Assembly: GCA_963701955.1 (NCBI GenBank) | Contig: OY969694.1 | Coordinates: forward strand, 1,240,001-1,304,000 | DNA: 64,000 nucleotides | DNA from: Bog-473 sp963701955 | GTDB lineage: Bacteria > Actinomycetota > Acidimicrobiia > Acidimicrobiales > RAAP-2 | Reading direction: 5' to 3' | Part shown: in pieces, positions 8,845 to 18,101 of the stretch | Layout: each line of letters begins with the position of its first letter | Numbering within the stretch: position 1 is the stretch's first letter | The notes under the pieces: model-generated | The model's database searches: none | What the model saw: only the letters and a program-made list of their open reading frames with translations | Told to the model about the DNA's origin: nothing | Position numbers and translations under genes: made by a program

Positions 8845-9087
8845 CTACTGGAGGTAACCCTCCACCGTGTCGGCCGGGCGCTCGGTCGCGACGTCGGGGT
8901 CCTGCCCGGCGTGGCGCTTCGCCCGGCGCTGGCGCAGTACGTCCCAGAGCTGGTCCAACGTGACCTCGAGCTCGCGCTTGCGGGACAGCTCGGAGTCGCT
9001 GAGGCCCTCGCCGACATGCGCTTCTTCGAGACTCTGCTCCTCGGCGGCCAGCTCACCGATCCGTTGCACGATCTCTTGGTCGTCCAT
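8845..9087 (-). CDS. DUF2630 family protein
   Basis: 80 residues. It begins MDDQEIVQRIGELAAEEQSL and contains the conserved block VTLDQLWDVLRQRRAKRHAG followed by DPD and VEGYLQ at the end, the pattern of the short actinobacterial DUF2630 family. Predicted all-helical, soluble, with no cysteines. No function is known. It lies 27 bp downstream of lon on the same strand and might share its transcript. Confidence 0.88.
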   Translation of the reverse strand: MDDQEIVQRIGELAAEEQSLEEAHVGEGLSDSELSRKRELEVTLDQLWDVLRQRRAKRHAGQDPDVATERPADTVEGYLQ

Positions 9088-9114
9088 GCGAACAGTCTGC
9101 CAGCCCCGGCGGGC

Positions 9115-11502
9115 TCAGGCCGCCGTGCCCAAGGCGTCGTCTTCGACCGACCCCGACGGCGTCGACGATGCCCCCACCCCCGTCAGTGCGGGGGTGAGCA
9201 CGTCAGCAATGGTCGCCGCCAGATGGAACGTCATGGCGTCGCGGACCTCCTCGGGGACGTCCTCGAGGTCGGGCCCGTTGCGCTCCGGGAGCACGACTTC
9301 GGTGAGCCCTGCCCGGTGCGCCGCGAGCACCTTCTGCTTGACCCCGCCGATCGGCAGGACCCGGCCCTGGAGCGTGACCTCACCGGTCATGCCCACCACG
9401 GGGCGGACCGGGACGTCGCGCAGCAGGCTCACCAGCGCGGTCGTCATGGTGACGCCCGCCGAAGGCCCGTCCTTGGGAACGGCTCCCGCCGGGACGTGCA
9501 CGTGGAACCGCTTGCCGGTGAACACCGTCGGGTCGATCCCGAGCTCGGCGGCATGGGAGCGCACGTAGGACAGAGCGATCTCCGCCGACTCCTTCATGAC
9601 GTCACCCAACTGCCCGGTCAAGGTGAGACCCTCGGGACCATCGGACACGCTGGCCTCCACGAACAGCACGTCTCCCCCGGCGCCGGTGACGGCGAGACCC
9701 GTCACCACCCCTGGCACGCTCGTCCGATCGGCCGGCTCGAAGAAGAAGTGGGCTCGTCCGAGCCACCCGCGCACGTCCGCCGCGTCGACGCTCACCGGAG
9801 CCTGGCGCTCGCCCGAGGCGAGCTTGGTGGCCACCTTGCGCAGGAGCTTCCCGAGCTCCCGCTCGAGGTTCCGCACCCCGGCCTCCCGCGTGTAGTCGGC
9901 CACGATGGCGCGCAGCGCGGCGTCGGTGATCTCGACCTCGTCCTCGCGCAACGCCGCCCGGGTGAGCTGGCGCCGTAGGAGGTGGTGGCGGGCGATGGAG
10001 ACCTTCTCGGTCTCGGTGTACCCGTCAATGCGGATGACCTCCATCCGGTCGAGCAACGGCCCGGGGATGGTCTCGCTCACATTGGCTGTGGCGATGAAGA
10101 GCACCCGCGACAGGTCGAGGTCGACCTCCAAGTAGTGGTCGCGGAACGTGTGGTTCTGCGCCGGGTCGAGAACCTCGAGCAGGGCCGAGGACGGGTCGCC
10201 CCTGAAGTCGGTCCCCAGCTTGTCGACCTCGTCGAGAACGATGACCGGGTTCATGGTGCCTGCCTCGCGCAGGGCGCGCACCAGCCGTCCGGCCTGGGCG
10301 CCGACGTAGGTCCGGCGGTGTCCGCGGATCTCGGCCTCGTCGCGCACCCCGCCGAGCGAGACGCGGACGAACTTGCGTCCGAGGGCGTTGGCCACCGACT
10401 CGCCGAGCGACGTCTTGCCCACGCCCGGTGGGCCCACCAGCGCCAGGATGGCGCCCGAGCCGCGTCCGTCGACGGGAGCGAGGCCGCGCTCGGCCTGGAG
10501 CTTGCGGACGGCGAGGTGCTCGAGAATCCGCTCCTTGACGTCCGCGAGGCCGTCGTGATCGGCCTCGAGGATCCGCGACGCCTCGGTGATGTCGAGGCGG
10601 TCCTCCGATTCGATGCCCCAGGGCACCTCGAGCACGGTGTCGAGCCAGCTGCGGATCCAGCCTGTCTCGGGACTCTGGTCGTTCGTCCGCTCGAGCTTGT
10701 CGACCTCGCGCTCGACGGCCTTGCGCACGTGCTCGGGCAGGTCGCGCTCTGCGATCTTCGCCCGGTAGTCGTCGGGGTCGACCCCTTCGCCCTCGCCGCT
10801 CTCCCCGCCGAGCTCCTTGAGCTCCTTGCGGATGGCGTCGAGCTGGCGTCGGAGCAGGAACTCGCGCTGGGTCTTCTCCATGCCCTCTTCGACGTCGGTC
10901 TTGATCTTCTCGCGCAGCGCCATGTCGGCGAGCGTGTCACGCGCCCATCCGAGGACGAGGCGCAGGCGCGCCTCGACGTCGAGCGTCTCGAGCACCTCGA
11001 CCTTCTGGCTCAACGACAGGTCGGGCGAGTAGCCCGACACGTCGGCCAGACGGCTGGGGTCGGTGATCTCACGGAGCTGCGCGGCCATCCGCCCTGCCCC
11101 GCGCGTGTGCAGGATGTTCTCGAGCACGGCGCGGTACTCCCGGGCCAGCTCGTGGACCGCCGGAATCGGCTCCGGCTCGGCGATGGGCTCGGCCTCCACC
11201 CACAGGGCGTCGCCGGTCCCGGGCACCCCGGTGCCGATGACGGCGCGGTGGTCACCGCGTATGGCGACAGCCGGGAGGCCACCGGGCAGCTCTCCCTCCT
11301 CCATGACCTCGGCGATCACACCGACCGAGGCGAAGCGCCCCTCAATGTGGGGCACCAGGAGCAGTCGACCGCCGGCCGAGCGGGCCGAATCGACGGCGGC
11401 ACGGGCCTCGTCCGACTCGAGGGCCATGGTGAACACCATCCCCGGTAGCACCACTCCGGACGTCAACGGGAGCAATGGGAGTGTCACATTCTCGTTCGTC
11501 AT
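9115..11502 (-). CDS. lon: ATP-dependent Lon protease
   Basis: 795 residues from ATG 11502, which has a GAAGGGAACC ribosome-binding site upstream; a longer reading to 11751 adds a low-complexity basic extension with no family support. Domains in order: N-terminal LON substrate-binding domain (about 5-200), helical region, AAA+ module with Walker A GPPGVGKTS near 357 and Walker B VIVLDEVDKL, and a C-terminal serine protease with KDGPSAGV (catalytic Ser near 680) and GGVKQKVLAAHRAG (catalytic Lys near 722). Degrades misfolded and regulatory proteins in the cytoplasm. Slightly longer than average for actinobacterial Lon but complete. Confidence 0.97.
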   Translation of the reverse strand: MTNENVTLPLLPLTSGVVLPGMVFTMALESDEARAAVDSARSAGGRLLLVPHIEGRFASVGVIAEVMEEGELPGGLPAVAIRGDHRAVIGTGVPGTGDALWVEAEPIAEPEPIPAVHELAREYRAVLENILHTRGAGRMAAQLREITDPSRLADVSGYSPDLSLSQKVEVLETLDVEARLRLVLGWARDTLADMALREKIKTDVEEGMEKTQREFLLRRQLDAIRKELKELGGESGEGEGVDPDDYRAKIAERDLPEHVRKAVEREVDKLERTNDQSPETGWIRSWLDTVLEVPWGIESEDRLDITEASRILEADHDGLADVKERILEHLAVRKLQAERGLAPVDGRGSGAILALVGPPGVGKTSLGESVANALGRKFVRVSLGGVRDEAEIRGHRRTYVGAQAGRLVRALREAGTMNPVIVLDEVDKLGTDFRGDPSSALLEVLDPAQNHTFRDHYLEVDLDLSRVLFIATANVSETIPGPLLDRMEVIRIDGYTETEKVSIARHHLLRRQLTRAALREDEVEITDAALRAIVADYTREAGVRNLERELGKLLRKVATKLASGERQAPVSVDAADVRGWLGRAHFFFEPADRTSVPGVVTGLAVTGAGGDVLFVEASVSDGPEGLTLTGQLGDVMKESAEIALSYVRSHAAELGIDPTVFTGKRFHVHVPAGAVPKDGPSAGVTMTTALVSLLRDVPVRPVVGMTGEVTLQGRVLPIGGVKQKVLAAHRAGLTEVVLPERNGPDLEDVPEEVRDAMTFHLAATIADVLTPALTGVGASSTPSGSVEDDALGTAA

Positions 11503-11699
11503 CTGGTTCCCTTCGGGTTCCACGTTTCTCTGACTGGTCAACCAATGTGGCGGCCCGCGGATTCCCCGCGGCGTCGCACGGCTGCCCGGGCGCCGGCGGC
11601 CAGGCGTCACCGGCTGGCCACAGACGCGACAAGAAAGAGGCCAACCAGCGCGGGCCCTCGTCCATTCCCCGCGGCGAAGGAGGGGCCTACGCTGGGACG

Positions 11700-12014
11700 G
11701 TGACCGACCCGACCCCTTCCCTCGACCCCGGGGCCGCCACCGGCACGACACTGGCTCCGGCCCGACCGGCGCCCGATCTCGACGACGGTGATCACGACCG
11801 GATGGCCCACATCGTCCTGGAGGGCTACACGCCCAAAGAGGGCGATTTCGTGTCCGTCGGCCCGAGCGTCGTGGAGGGCATCGTGAACCGGACGCCCGTC
11901 CGCGCCCTGTGCGGGAAGGAGTGGGTGCCGGGCCGGGACCCCGGTCGCTACGGGCTGTGCCCGACCTGCAAGGAGATCGCCGAGTCCATGGGGTGGAAGA
12001 TCCCGAGCAGCTGA
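11700..12014 (+). CDS. DUF3039 family protein
   Basis: 104 residues from GTG 11700. The core VEGIVNRTPVRALCGKEW and DPGRYGLCPTCKEIAE match the actinobacterial DUF3039 family: a conserved ALCG plus a CPxC pair that may bind zinc. The N-terminal 30 residues are Pro/Asp-rich and disordered. The gene is divergent from lon with about 200 bp between starts. The stop is 78 bp before the ATPase of the sugar transporter, with no evidence that they are functionally tied. Confidence 0.85.
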   Translation: MTDPTPSLDPGAATGTTLAPARPAPDLDDGDHDRMAHIVLEGYTPKEGDFVSVGPSVVEGIVNRTPVRALCGKEWVPGRDPGRYGLCPTCKEIAESMGWKIPSS

Positions 12015-12092
12015 GTCCGGACCCGCCGCCCAGGTACGGTGCGGCACACCGATCGACCGCCCCCCCAGGGTCGGCCTCCCGGAAGGAACACC

Positions 12093-13195
<1,103 letters not shown>

Positions 13196-13199
<4 letters not shown>

Positions 13200-14110
13200 G
13201 TCCCGCCGCCGGGGGGGCGGACGGCCGGAGGAGGCGGCGGCGCCGGGAGGCGACCCTGGCCTACCTGCTCGTGCTGCCGGCGCTGGTCGTCTTCGGGGTG
13301 TTCACCTTCTATCCGTTCCTGCGCAACTTCAAGCTCATGCTCTACGAGACGCCACCGGTGCCCGGTGTTCCGGCCCACTACGTCGGCCTGCACCAGATCG
13401 TCCCGACCATCACCTCCACGTCGTTCACCCAGAGCCTGCTCACGACCGTGGTCTTCGTGGCCCTCGTCGTGCCGGTGAGCCTCCTGGGCGGGTTGGCCCT
13501 GGCCGTGGCGGCCCACCGGCGTCTGCGGGGCGTGGCCGTCTACCGCATGATCTTCTCCTCCACCGCGGTCAGCTCGGTGGCCGTCGCCTCGGTCGTCTTC
13601 GGCACCCTCCTCAACCCGGTGGTCGGCTTGCTCCCGTGGCTGGGCATCAACCCCAACCCCCCCGCGCTCGAGAGCACGACGTGGGCTCTCCCCTCGGTGG
13701 CCATGATCACCGTCTGGCAGTTCCTCGGGCTGACCTTCATCATCATGTCGGCCGGGCTCTCCTCGGTGCCCGAGGAGGTCCTCGAGGCGGCTCGCCTCGA
13801 CGGGGCCGGGGCGTGGACACGTTTTTGGCGGGTGACGGTGCCGCTGCTCTCCCCCACCATCTTCTTCGGTGTGGTCGTGGGGACCATCTACGCCTTCCAG
13901 GCCTTCGGCGCGGTGGACATCCTCATCGGGAGCACCAACGCGGCACGCCTGCACACCAACGTCCTCATCTACAACATCGTCACGACGCTGCAGGTCGACA
14001 ACAATGCCGGTGCGGCGGCCATCATGGCCACCGTCCTCTTCCTGATCCTGCTCGGCCTCACGCTGCTGCAGATGCGCTTCCTCGAACGTCGGGTGACCTA
14101 TGCCCGGTAG
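13196..14110 (+). CDS. sugar ABC transporter permease, UgpA/MalF type
   Basis: 304 residues with six hydrophobic helices and a basic N-terminus (GRRRRRRREA) before the first. The cytoplasmic EAA loop that contacts the ATPase is EAARLDGAGAWTRFWRVTVP (about residues 200-219). The ATG overlaps the ATPase stop (ATGA) and the 3' end overlaps the second permease by 11 bp, so the genes are translated together. Forms the membrane channel heterodimer with the next gene. Confidence 0.92.
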
Positions 14111-14981
14111 GCGACCGGCCCACGAGCGCGCCAGGACGCCAGATCCGAAGACCCGTCGCCAGGGTCGACGCCTGCGGACCATCGGGAGCTACGCCGTCCT
14201 GAGCGCGGCGGCGATCGTGGTGCTCTTCCCCATCTACGTCACGATCGTCAACTCGCTGCTCACCCCGGACCAGCTCGTGCACCAGCCGCCCCCGCTGTTC
14301 CCGACCAACCCGCAATGGCACCACTACGCCACGGCCTGGACGAGCGGCCGTATGTCCACCTACCTGGCCACCTCGGCCATCATGACCGCCCTCGTCGTGG
14401 CCGGGCAGCTGGTGACCTCGGTCCTGGCCGCCTACGCCTTCGCCTTCCTCGAGTTCCCCCTCAAGCGCACCCTGTTCGTCGTGTGCCTGGCCACCCTCAT
14501 GATCCCCTTGGAGGTGACCTTCATCACCAACCTCGACACGATCACGTCCCTGCACTGGTTCAACTCCTACGCCGGGCTCGCCGTGCCCTTCCTGGCCACG
14601 GGCTTCGGGATCTTCCTGCTGCGCCAGGCCTTTCTACAGATCCCCCGAGACCTGCACGAGGCCGCCTTGCTCGACGGCTACGGGCACATGCGCTTCATGA
14701 CGCGCGTCGCCGTGCCCCTGGCCCGTCCCGCGCTCGCCGCCCTCGGCGTCTTCTCGTTCATCGGGGCGTGGAACCAGTATCTCTGGCCGCTCGTCTCCAC
14801 CGGCGGAACCACGCCCCTGCTGACCGTGCAGATCGGCCTGAAGCAACTGCTCGGCTCCCAGGTGGACGCGATCCCGATCTCCCTGGCGGGAGCGATCATC
14901 GCCTTCGTGCCGCTGGTCCTCGTTCTGTTGGTGTTCCACAAGCAGCTGGTGCGCGGCCTGACGGCGGGCGCGGTGAAATAG
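14100..14981 (+). CDS. sugar ABC transporter permease, UgpE/MalG type
   Basis: 293 residues, six predicted helices and a basic N-terminal tail. The EAA loop reads EAALLDGYGHMRFMTRVAVP. The stop codon lies inside the first copy of a 26-bp repeat that forms hairpins between this gene and the binding-protein gene. Partner of the preceding UgpA-like permease. Confidence 0.92.
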   Translation: MPGRRPAHERARTPDPKTRRQGRRLRTIGSYAVLSAAAIVVLFPIYVTIVNSLLTPDQLVHQPPPLFPTNPQWHHYATAWTSGRMSTYLATSAIMTALVVAGQLVTSVLAAYAFAFLEFPLKRTLFVVCLATLMIPLEVTFITNLDTITSLHWFNSYAGLAVPFLATGFGIFLLRQAFLQIPRDLHEAALLDGYGHMRFMTRVAVPLARPALAALGVFSFIGAWNQYLWPLVSTGGTTPLLTVQIGLKQLLGSQVDAIPISLAGAIIAFVPLVLVLLVFHKQLVRGLTAGAVK

Positions 14982-15033
14982 GCGCCCGCCGGGGCGCAGT
15001 GAAATAGGCGCCCGCCGGGGCGCGGTGAAGTAG
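14972..15033 (+). repeat. 2.4 copies of a 26-bp hairpin repeat between permease and binding-protein genes
   Basis: Units at 14972-14997 and 14998-15023 are identical apart from the first base, and a third truncated copy covers 15024-15033. Each full unit contains the perfect stem GCGCCC-gccg-GGGCGC (14982-14997 and 15008-15023). The first unit includes the stop codon of the permease gene. Tandem GC-rich hairpins between transporter genes often stabilise or partly terminate mRNA; that role is inferred. Confidence 0.8.
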
Positions 15034-15042
15034 ACAGTGGGC

Positions 15043-16446
15043 ATGCGACGCTCGGCGAGGCTGGTGGCGGTCGTGCTGGGCGTCGGTTCCGTTTCAGTGA
15101 CGCTGGGCGCGGGGGCGCTGAGCGGAGGGGCGGCGGTGCAAGCGACCACCCTTCCGGGCTGCAACCTCAAGGCTCTGGCCAACCACAAGGGCGTGGTGAG
15201 CATCACGTTCTGGAACTCGGCCTCCGAGGCCAACCAGACCACGCTCCAGGCCATCACGAGCGCCTTCAACTCGTCGCAGTCCAAGGTCCACGTCACCCTG
15301 GTGACCCAACCCAGCTACGACGACACCTGGCAGAAGTACCTGGCCGGGCTCTCCAACGGGCAGCTTCCCGACGCAGTGCAGGTCGAGGCCCAGCGCACCC
15401 AGGCCGCCATCGACACGAGGTCGTTCCTGCCGGTGCAGTCGTGCATCAACGCGGCGAAGTACCCGACCGGCGACTTCCTGACGCGCCCGCTCGACTACTG
15501 GAAGGTCAACGGCGTGCAGTGGGCCCTGCCCTTCGCCGTCTCTGCCCCGATCCTGTACTACAACCAGAACGCCTTCTCCAAGGCCGGACTGAACCCCAAC
15601 AATCCCCCCGCCACCCTCTCGCAGATGGTCAGCGACGCCAAGGCCCTCAAGTCCTCGGGCAGCGGCACGGGGCTCGAGGTCGATCCGTGGCACTTCGAGA
15701 CCTGGCTGGCCAGCGCCAACCAGTACTTCGTCAACAATCAGAACGGGCGCAAGGCCCGGGCCACCAAGGGCGTCTTCGACTCCAAGGTGGCGGTCGACGT
15801 CTTCAGCGACCTCGACCAGATGGTGCGCTCGGGGGACGCCACGACGAATCCGTATCTCGGTCCGGACCAGTTCGACGACCTGCTGGGCATCGGGAGCGGG
15901 AAGTACGGCATGACGATCCAGACCTCGGCCGCCCTGGGGACGGTCACCGAGTTGCTGGGCACCGGGCAGTACGCCGGGGTGAAGCTGGGGGTCGCCCCCT
16001 TCCCGGTGTACAGCACGTCGGTCCGCGGCGGGATCCAACCCGACGGCTCGGGCGTGTACATCTCCAACAAGGTCCCCGCTCTCGAGCAGGCCGCCTCCTG
16101 GCAGTTCGTCTCGTACCTGACCAACACCCAGAGCCAGGCCACATGGGCGGCGGGCACCGGCTACATCCCGGTGCGCAGGTCCTCCGCCCAGACGGCCACG
16201 GTCCAGCACCTCTGGGCGACCGAGCCGGGATACAAGGTGGCCTACAACGAGATCAACAACGGGGCGAACACGCCGGCCACCTCGGGCTCGGTCATCGGCC
16301 CCTACGAAGACGTGCGCACCGACATCGTGAACGCCGAGAATTCCATGTTCACCGGAGGCGCCTCGCCCTCGACCGCCGTGCGCTCGGCCCAGCAGAACGT
16401 CGACTCGAGCATCTCGGACTACAACACCCGGCTCGGCACGTCGTGA
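15043..16446 (+). CDS. extracellular sugar-binding protein of ABC transporter, UgpB/MalE type
   Basis: 467 residues from ATG 15043 (GTG 15037, in frame, is also possible). The N-terminus MRRSARLVAVVLGVGSVSV continues as a signal peptide. The mature protein shows the cluster-B/D solute-binding pattern: VSITFWNSASEANQTTLQAI at the start of the fold, LPDAVQVEAQRT, PLDYWKVNGVQWALPFAV and APILYYNQNAF. No convincing lipobox is present; the LPGC near residue 40 is unusually far in. It completes the ATPase-permease-permease set. The ligand is likely an oligosaccharide or glycerol-phosphodiester-like compound, not resolvable here. Confidence 0.9.
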   Translation: MRRSARLVAVVLGVGSVSVTLGAGALSGGAAVQATTLPGCNLKALANHKGVVSITFWNSASEANQTTLQAITSAFNSSQSKVHVTLVTQPSYDDTWQKYLAGLSNGQLPDAVQVEAQRTQAAIDTRSFLPVQSCINAAKYPTGDFLTRPLDYWKVNGVQWALPFAVSAPILYYNQNAFSKAGLNPNNPPATLSQMVSDAKALKSSGSGTGLEVDPWHFETWLASANQYFVNNQNGRKARATKGVFDSKVAVDVFSDLDQMVRSGDATTNPYLGPDQFDDLLGIGSGKYGMTIQTSAALGTVTELLGTGQYAGVKLGVAPFPVYSTSVRGGIQPDGSGVYISNKVPALEQAASWQFVSYLTNTQSQATWAAGTGYIPVRRSSAQTATVQHLWATEPGYKVAYNEINNGANTPATSGSVIGPYEDVRTDIVNAENSMFTGGASPSTAVRSAQQNVDSSISDYNTRLGTS

Positions 16447-16573
16447 TCCGCGTGCCCTCCCGTCGGAGGCCGACTTCGCCGTAAGGCTCCAACGACCCGT
16501 GCACGTCCTGCCCGTCCGTGGTTGCATGTTCCCGGCGACGCACCCTCGTCACGTCGCCGGGGAGGGTAGGGAA

Positions 16574-16960
16574 ATGGAACAAAAAGGAGACGGCTGGCTG
16601 ATCTTCGCGGCCATCGTGCTCGGCATCGCGGGGATCATGAGGATCTTCGACGCCATCTGGGCCTTCCGGTACCACGGCGTCATCCCCGAGAACCTGCAGG
16701 GGGCCATCTTCGGTCACAGCCTCAAGACCTACGGCTGGGTGTACCTGGCCGTCGGGATCGTGCTCATCCTCTGCGCCTTCGGCGTGGTGGCCCGGTCACA
16801 GGTCAGCCGGTGGATCGGCATGATCGCCGGTGTCATCGCTGCCGTGAGCGCGGTGTGGTGGATGCCGTACTACCCGGTGTGGTCGATCACCTACGTGGGC
16901 ATCGGCGTCCTCGTCGTGTACGGCCTGGCCGCCTACGGGTCCCGCGAGGTCGTGGCCTGA
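16574..16960 (+). CDS. small four-TM membrane protein (DUF7144-like)
   Basis: 128 residues from ATG 16574, preceded by GGGAGGGTAGGGAA as ribosome-binding site. Four hydrophobic helices, with an IFDAIWAFRYHGVIPENLQG loop between the first two and YGWVYLAVGIVLILCAFGVV in the second. This layout is common in actinobacterial putative membrane proteins now grouped as DUF7144; the exact family name is from memory. No catalytic residues stand out. Probably monocistronic. Confidence 0.8.
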   Translation: MEQKGDGWLIFAAIVLGIAGIMRIFDAIWAFRYHGVIPENLQGAIFGHSLKTYGWVYLAVGIVLILCAFGVVARSQVSRWIGMIAGVIAAVSAVWWMPYYPVWSITYVGIGVLVVYGLAAYGSREVVA

Positions 16961-17058
16961 GCACCATCGGGGCTGCCGCGCCCGGCCGCGGGGGACGATC
17001 CCTCGCCGGCCGGGCGCGCCCGGGGCTCGCCGGGCACAACCCGCCGGCGACCAACCCC

Positions 17059-17103
17059 CGATCGACCAACCTCCGATCGACCAACCGCCGATCGACCAAC
17101 CCC
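17059..17103. repeat. three 15-bp tandem repeats (CGATCGACCAACCNC)
   Basis: Copies at 17059-17073, 17074-17088 and 17089-17103 differ only at position 14 (T, G, C). A partial copy, GCGACCAACC, precedes them at 17048-17057. They end 35 bp before the ATG of the PAS-GGDEF gene. Iterons of this size upstream of a gene can be regulator sites; no regulator is identified. Confidence 0.75.
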
Positions 17104-17137
17104 CAATTGCCGGGCGCCCTTGGGTAGTCTCGCCAAA

Positions 17138-18049
17138 ATGGCCGTGCAGGACACCCGAGCAATCGGTGCTGCCGCGTCAAGGGTGCTCTTCGAGAGCACG
17201 TCAGACGGTGTCCTCTTCTCCTCGGCCGACGGCGCGGTGGTGGCGGCCAATCCCGCCGCTTGCACATTGCTCGGGCGGGACCCCACGGACGTGTGCGAGG
17301 CAGGGCTGGACGGCCCAGGCGGGCTGGTCGACGACGAGGATCCGCGCTGGAGCCTCATGCGGGCCGAACGCAACCGAACGGGCACAGCGGCCGGGGTCGT
17401 CCGTCTGCGCCGGGGTGACGGGCGGTTCGCCGAGTTCGAGGTGACGCTCCGGTCGTTCCACATGCAGGACGGGTCCGAACAGTCCTGCCTCCTCGTGCGT
17501 GACCTCGAGGGCCGCATCGCCATTGAGCGTGAGATGGAGGAGCTGAGCGCGCGCCTGCTCCAGCTCTCACGGGTCGACGACCTGACCGGCTTTCAGAACC
17601 GTCGGGGCCTCATCGCGGCGGGCACCCAACTCCTCCAGCTGGCGGACCACCAAGGCGCCGGCGTGGAGATCCTCTACCTCGACGTCCGCAACGTGGCGGA
17701 CCTGAACCATCGTCTGGGGCATCACGCCGGGGACGCCGCGCTCCAGGCCGTGGCCCGGGCGCTCTCGGTCACCTTCCAGACCCACGACGTTCTGGCCCGC
17801 GTCGGCGGGACCACCTTCGTGGTCCTGTCACTCGACCCCCCCCGCACCGGGATCGACGCCCTCATCGCCTGCGTGCGCACTCACCTCGACGCGCCCGACA
17901 CGACCGCCTTCATCGGGGCCGGCGTGGAGGTCGCCTTCGGGTCGACCACTCGTCACCCGGGGGATCCAACCTCGCTCGAGGACCTCGTGACCCGTGCCAA
18001 CCGGAGCATGCTCAAGACCCGGAATGGGGCTCCACCTGCAGGTTCATGA
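17138..18049 (+). CDS. PAS-GGDEF protein with degenerate active site
   Basis: 303 residues from ATG 17138 (an in-frame TTG 17120 lies 18 bp earlier). Residues ~15-125 form a PAS-like sensor (SDGVLFSSADGAVVAANPAA). After a short coiled linker, RVDDLTGFQNRRGLIAAG opens a GGDEF domain. The signature loop reads ARVGGTTFVVL, so the GGDEF/GGEEF acids that bind metal and catalyse c-di-GMP synthesis are replaced by T-T. It is therefore probably not an active cyclase and may bind a nucleotide or partner instead. No membrane segment. Confidence 0.87.
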   Translation: MAVQDTRAIGAAASRVLFESTSDGVLFSSADGAVVAANPAACTLLGRDPTDVCEAGLDGPGGLVDDEDPRWSLMRAERNRTGTAAGVVRLRRGDGRFAEFEVTLRSFHMQDGSEQSCLLVRDLEGRIAIEREMEELSARLLQLSRVDDLTGFQNRRGLIAAGTQLLQLADHQGAGVEILYLDVRNVADLNHRLGHHAGDAALQAVARALSVTFQTHDVLARVGGTTFVVLSLDPPRTGIDALIACVRTHLDAPDTTAFIGAGVEVAFGSTTRHPGDPTSLEDLVTRANRSMLKTRNGAPPAGS

Positions 18050-18055
18050 TACCTG

Positions 18056-18095
18056 ACTAAATAGCTTGTATTTAGTGATTCGATTGGATTAGAGT
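18056..18095 (+). promoter_or_regulatory. sulfate operon promoter with perfect inverted repeat
   Basis: ACTAAATA (18056-18063) and TATTTAGT (18069-18076) form a perfect 8-bp inverted repeat with a 5-bp spacer in an AT-rich island. A -35-like TTGTAT (18067-18072) overlaps its right arm, and after 17 bp a -10-like TAGAGT lies at 18090-18095. The expected start site falls at about the A of ATG 18102, so the mRNA would be leaderless. Binding over the -35 would repress. The regulator is unknown. Confidence 0.6.
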
Positions 18096-18101
18096 CGTGA
18101 C

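Noticed and set aside
9982..11448. Plus-strand open frame of nearly 490 codons
   Set aside because: It is antisense to the well-supported Lon gene and has no recognisable domain.
11503..11751. N-terminal extension of Lon
   Set aside because: Basic low-complexity residues, no ribosome site before it, while ATG 11502 has one and matches the family start.
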